The position numbers and the translations under genes are program-made. From CAZGYE01 sp964530165 (GTDB taxonomy: Bacteria > Planctomycetota > Planctomycetia > Planctomycetales > Planctomycetaceae), in the NCBI GenBank assembly GCA_964530165.1, contig CAZGYE010000055.1, positions 1 to 22,826 on the forward strand: a DNA stretch of 22,826 bases, given 5' to 3'. Below the pieces are notes generated by a model. The model made no database searches. It saw nothing but the letters and a program-made list of their open reading frames with translations, and was not told the DNA's origin. This document shows, in pieces, positions 21,581 through 22,826 of this stretch. Every line of letters begins with the position of its first letter. Positions within the stretch are counted from its first letter, which is position 1.

Positions 21581-21585
21581 AACCA

Positions 21586-22794
21586 TTGAACAGCGAACAC
21601 TCGCAGCGAAGCTCTACATCACCGAGGGTTTGGATCATCGGCGGCGGTCGGCTGCATCTACGAATTCCGCTGATGCAATTGCTTCGGGAACGCGGATTTC
21701 AGATGGGCGCCCTTGGGCCGGAAGAAGGACCGGAGTTTGAAGGAACCGGTTTCGATTATCTCCACTATCCGCTCCGCAGAGCGCTGAACCCCGCTGCGGA
21801 CCGTCGTGCTCGGGCGCACCTCTGCAGTCTGTTCACCCAACACCGGCCCGACATTGTGCACGCCGTGAATACCAAGCCGTGCATTCTGGTGCCGGTGGCC
21901 GCTCGTAGAGCCGGCGTGCCGGCTTGTGTCTGCACGATCACCGGACTGGGGGCGGTGTTCAGCTCCGAAATGCCGCTGTCGCTGGGGTTGCGACCGGTTT
22001 ATCGCCTCCTGCTGAGACGCGCCTGTGAAACGTCGTCGATGACCGTATTCCAGAATCCGGACGATCGCGACGACTTCCGCAAACACGGCATGGTGCCGCC
22101 CGGCCGCGATGCGCTCGTGTTGAGCTCGGGAATCGACGTGGGCCGGTTTCGCAGTCGACGCAGCGGCGACGAAACTCTTGCCGCTCTGCGGAGAAACTTG
22201 AACGCCCAAGGCAAGCTGGTGGTCACGATGATCAGCCGGCCGATCAAACCGAAGGGAGTCGAAGAGTACTTGAGGGCGGCCGCCGTGGTTCGCGGGCGAT
22301 ATCCGCAGGCGCTGTTCCTGCTCATCGGGTCGGCCGTCAGCGACGGCCCGCTGACGATCCCGATGTCCCGCATCCACAGAAGCGCCGCCGATGTTCGACA
22401 CCTGGAGAACCGCAACGACGTGCCCGACATCTTGGCCCTCAGCGACCTGTTCGTGCTGCCGAGCTATTTCCGGGAGGGCGTCCCCCGGGTCTTGCTCGAA
22501 GCCGGTGCAATGGGCCTCCCGCTGATCACGACCGACACGCCCGGTTGCCGCGAAACCGTCCGCGACGGTTTCAACGGCCTGCTGATTCCGCCTGGTGACT
22601 GGCGCGCATTGGCCGACGCGATTTTGAAGCTACTCGGTTCCCAGCAGTTGCGCGAGACGATGGGCCGGCGCAGCCCGGACCACATCCGCGAGAAATTCGA
22701 TCTCAGCAACGTCGCCGACGCCTACGCGGAGATTTATCGCCGGGTGCTCGATCCCCTTCGGCAGCGCATTGGCATCGGCCGCCGGGCCGCATGA
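21586..22794 (+). CDS. Glycosyltransferase family 4 protein
   Basis: This 402-aa GT-B retaining glycosyltransferase probably acts on lipid-linked sugars at the inner membrane. The N-terminal domain has WIIGGGRLHLRIPLMQLLRERG, then HRPDIVHAVNTKPCILVPVAARRAGVP (split here across the loop and helix) and TITGLGAVF. The donor domain has VLSSGIDVGRF, MISRPIKPKGVEEYLRAA, LSDLFVLPSYF and the E-x7-E motif Glu297-Glu305 in EGVPRVLLEAGAMGLPLI, then GFNGLLIPPGD. This pattern resembles the PglA/capsular GT4 group that extends an amino-sugar-primed undecaprenyl carrier. The open frame runs back to 21193, but those codons cross the repeat array; TTG 21586 with GGGGAGA is the best start. It overlaps the next start codon by ATGA, suggesting an operon to the right. 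Confidence 0.88.
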   Translation: MNSEHSQRSSTSPRVWIIGGGRLHLRIPLMQLLRERGFQMGALGPEEGPEFEGTGFDYLHYPLRRALNPAADRRARAHLCSLFTQHRPDIVHAVNTKPCILVPVAARRAGVPACVCTITGLGAVFSSEMPLSLGLRPVYRLLLRRACETSSMTVFQNPDDRDDFRKHGMVPPGRDALVLSSGIDVGRFRSRRSGDETLAALRRNLNAQGKLVVTMISRPIKPKGVEEYLRAAAVVRGRYPQALFLLIGSAVSDGPLTIPMSRIHRSAADVRHLENRNDVPDILALSDLFVLPSYFREGVPRVLLEAGAMGLPLITTDTPGCRETVRDGFNGLLIPPGDWRALADAILKLLGSQQLRETMGRRSPDHIREKFDLSNVADAYAEIYRRVLDPLRQRIGIGRRAA

Positions 22795-22826
22795 GCTCGG
22801 CCTTGGAGAAGGCGCGCTCGGCGCCA
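22791..22826 (+). CDS. Start of a further gene, truncated by the window end
   Basis: ATG at 22791 overlaps the glycosyltransferase stop (ATGA). The frame stays open for the remaining 12 codons (MSSALEKARSAP). Translational coupling is typical of glycan operons, but the piece is too short to identify and no clear ribosome-binding site precedes it. Confidence 0.35.
   Translation, partial: MSSALEKARSAP

Noticed and set aside
21193..21585. N-terminal extension of the GT4 gene to an upstream ATG
   Set aside because: The extension overlaps the sulfotransferase gene and translates the repeat array; the fold begins after TTG 21586, which has a good ribosome-binding site.

Overview
The window reads as chromosomal DNA of a member of the Planctomycetota. 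The evidence is a protein with a C-terminal DUF1559 domain, two giant RTX-repeat proteins carrying the planctomycete-style LEDRTLL/MEDRTLLS N-terminal motif, and several families of short GC-rich palindromic intergenic repeats, including the 'GQAFQPA' type. I cannot name a genus. No rRNA, tRNA, CRISPR array, complete insertion sequence or phage module was seen.

Layout. (1) 1-1935: an SDR oxidoreductase (+), then a leftward toxin-antitoxin-like operon of Phd/YefM antitoxin, DUF4258 protein and YgiT-type zinc-finger protein, with a recognisable promoter and operator-like palindrome. (2) 2231-4150: a rightward housekeeping set of csrA, uppS (undecaprenyl-PP synthase) and cdsA (CDP-diacylglycerol synthase). 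(3) 4274-10777: two leftward exported-protein genes, an 846-aa DUF1559 protein and a ~1233-aa RTX protein (RTX1). (4) 11089-15971: a leftward GT4-like glycosyltransferase and, divergent from it across an AT-rich gap, a second RTX protein (RTX2, ~990 aa). (5) 16096-22826: a glycan locus with a membrane-bound nucleotide-sugar 4,6-dehydratase (CapD/WbpM/PglF type), a one-chain fusion of a phosphoglycosyl transferase to a DegT-family PLP aminotransferase, a sulfotransferase, a GT4 glycosyltransferase and the first codons of a further gene.

How the parts may work together (inference). UppS makes the lipid carrier precursor. The dehydratase and aminotransferase would make a UDP-4-amino-4,6-dideoxy sugar, and the fused transferase would load that phospho-sugar onto undecaprenyl phosphate. 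The GT4 enzyme would extend it and the sulfotransferase would decorate the product. The RTX and DUF1559 proteins are predicted cell-surface or exported proteins, but nothing in the sequence ties them biochemically to the glycan.

The most unusual items are the phosphoglycosyl transferase-aminotransferase fusion, the RTX pair sharing a ~130-residue non-RTX module and a common C-terminal tail, and a tandem pair of palindromic elements (18176-18435) framed by three CTAG sites spaced exactly 128 bp apart, with related copies next to the two glycosyltransferase genes. Palindromic repeats sit at nearly every gene 3' end here.
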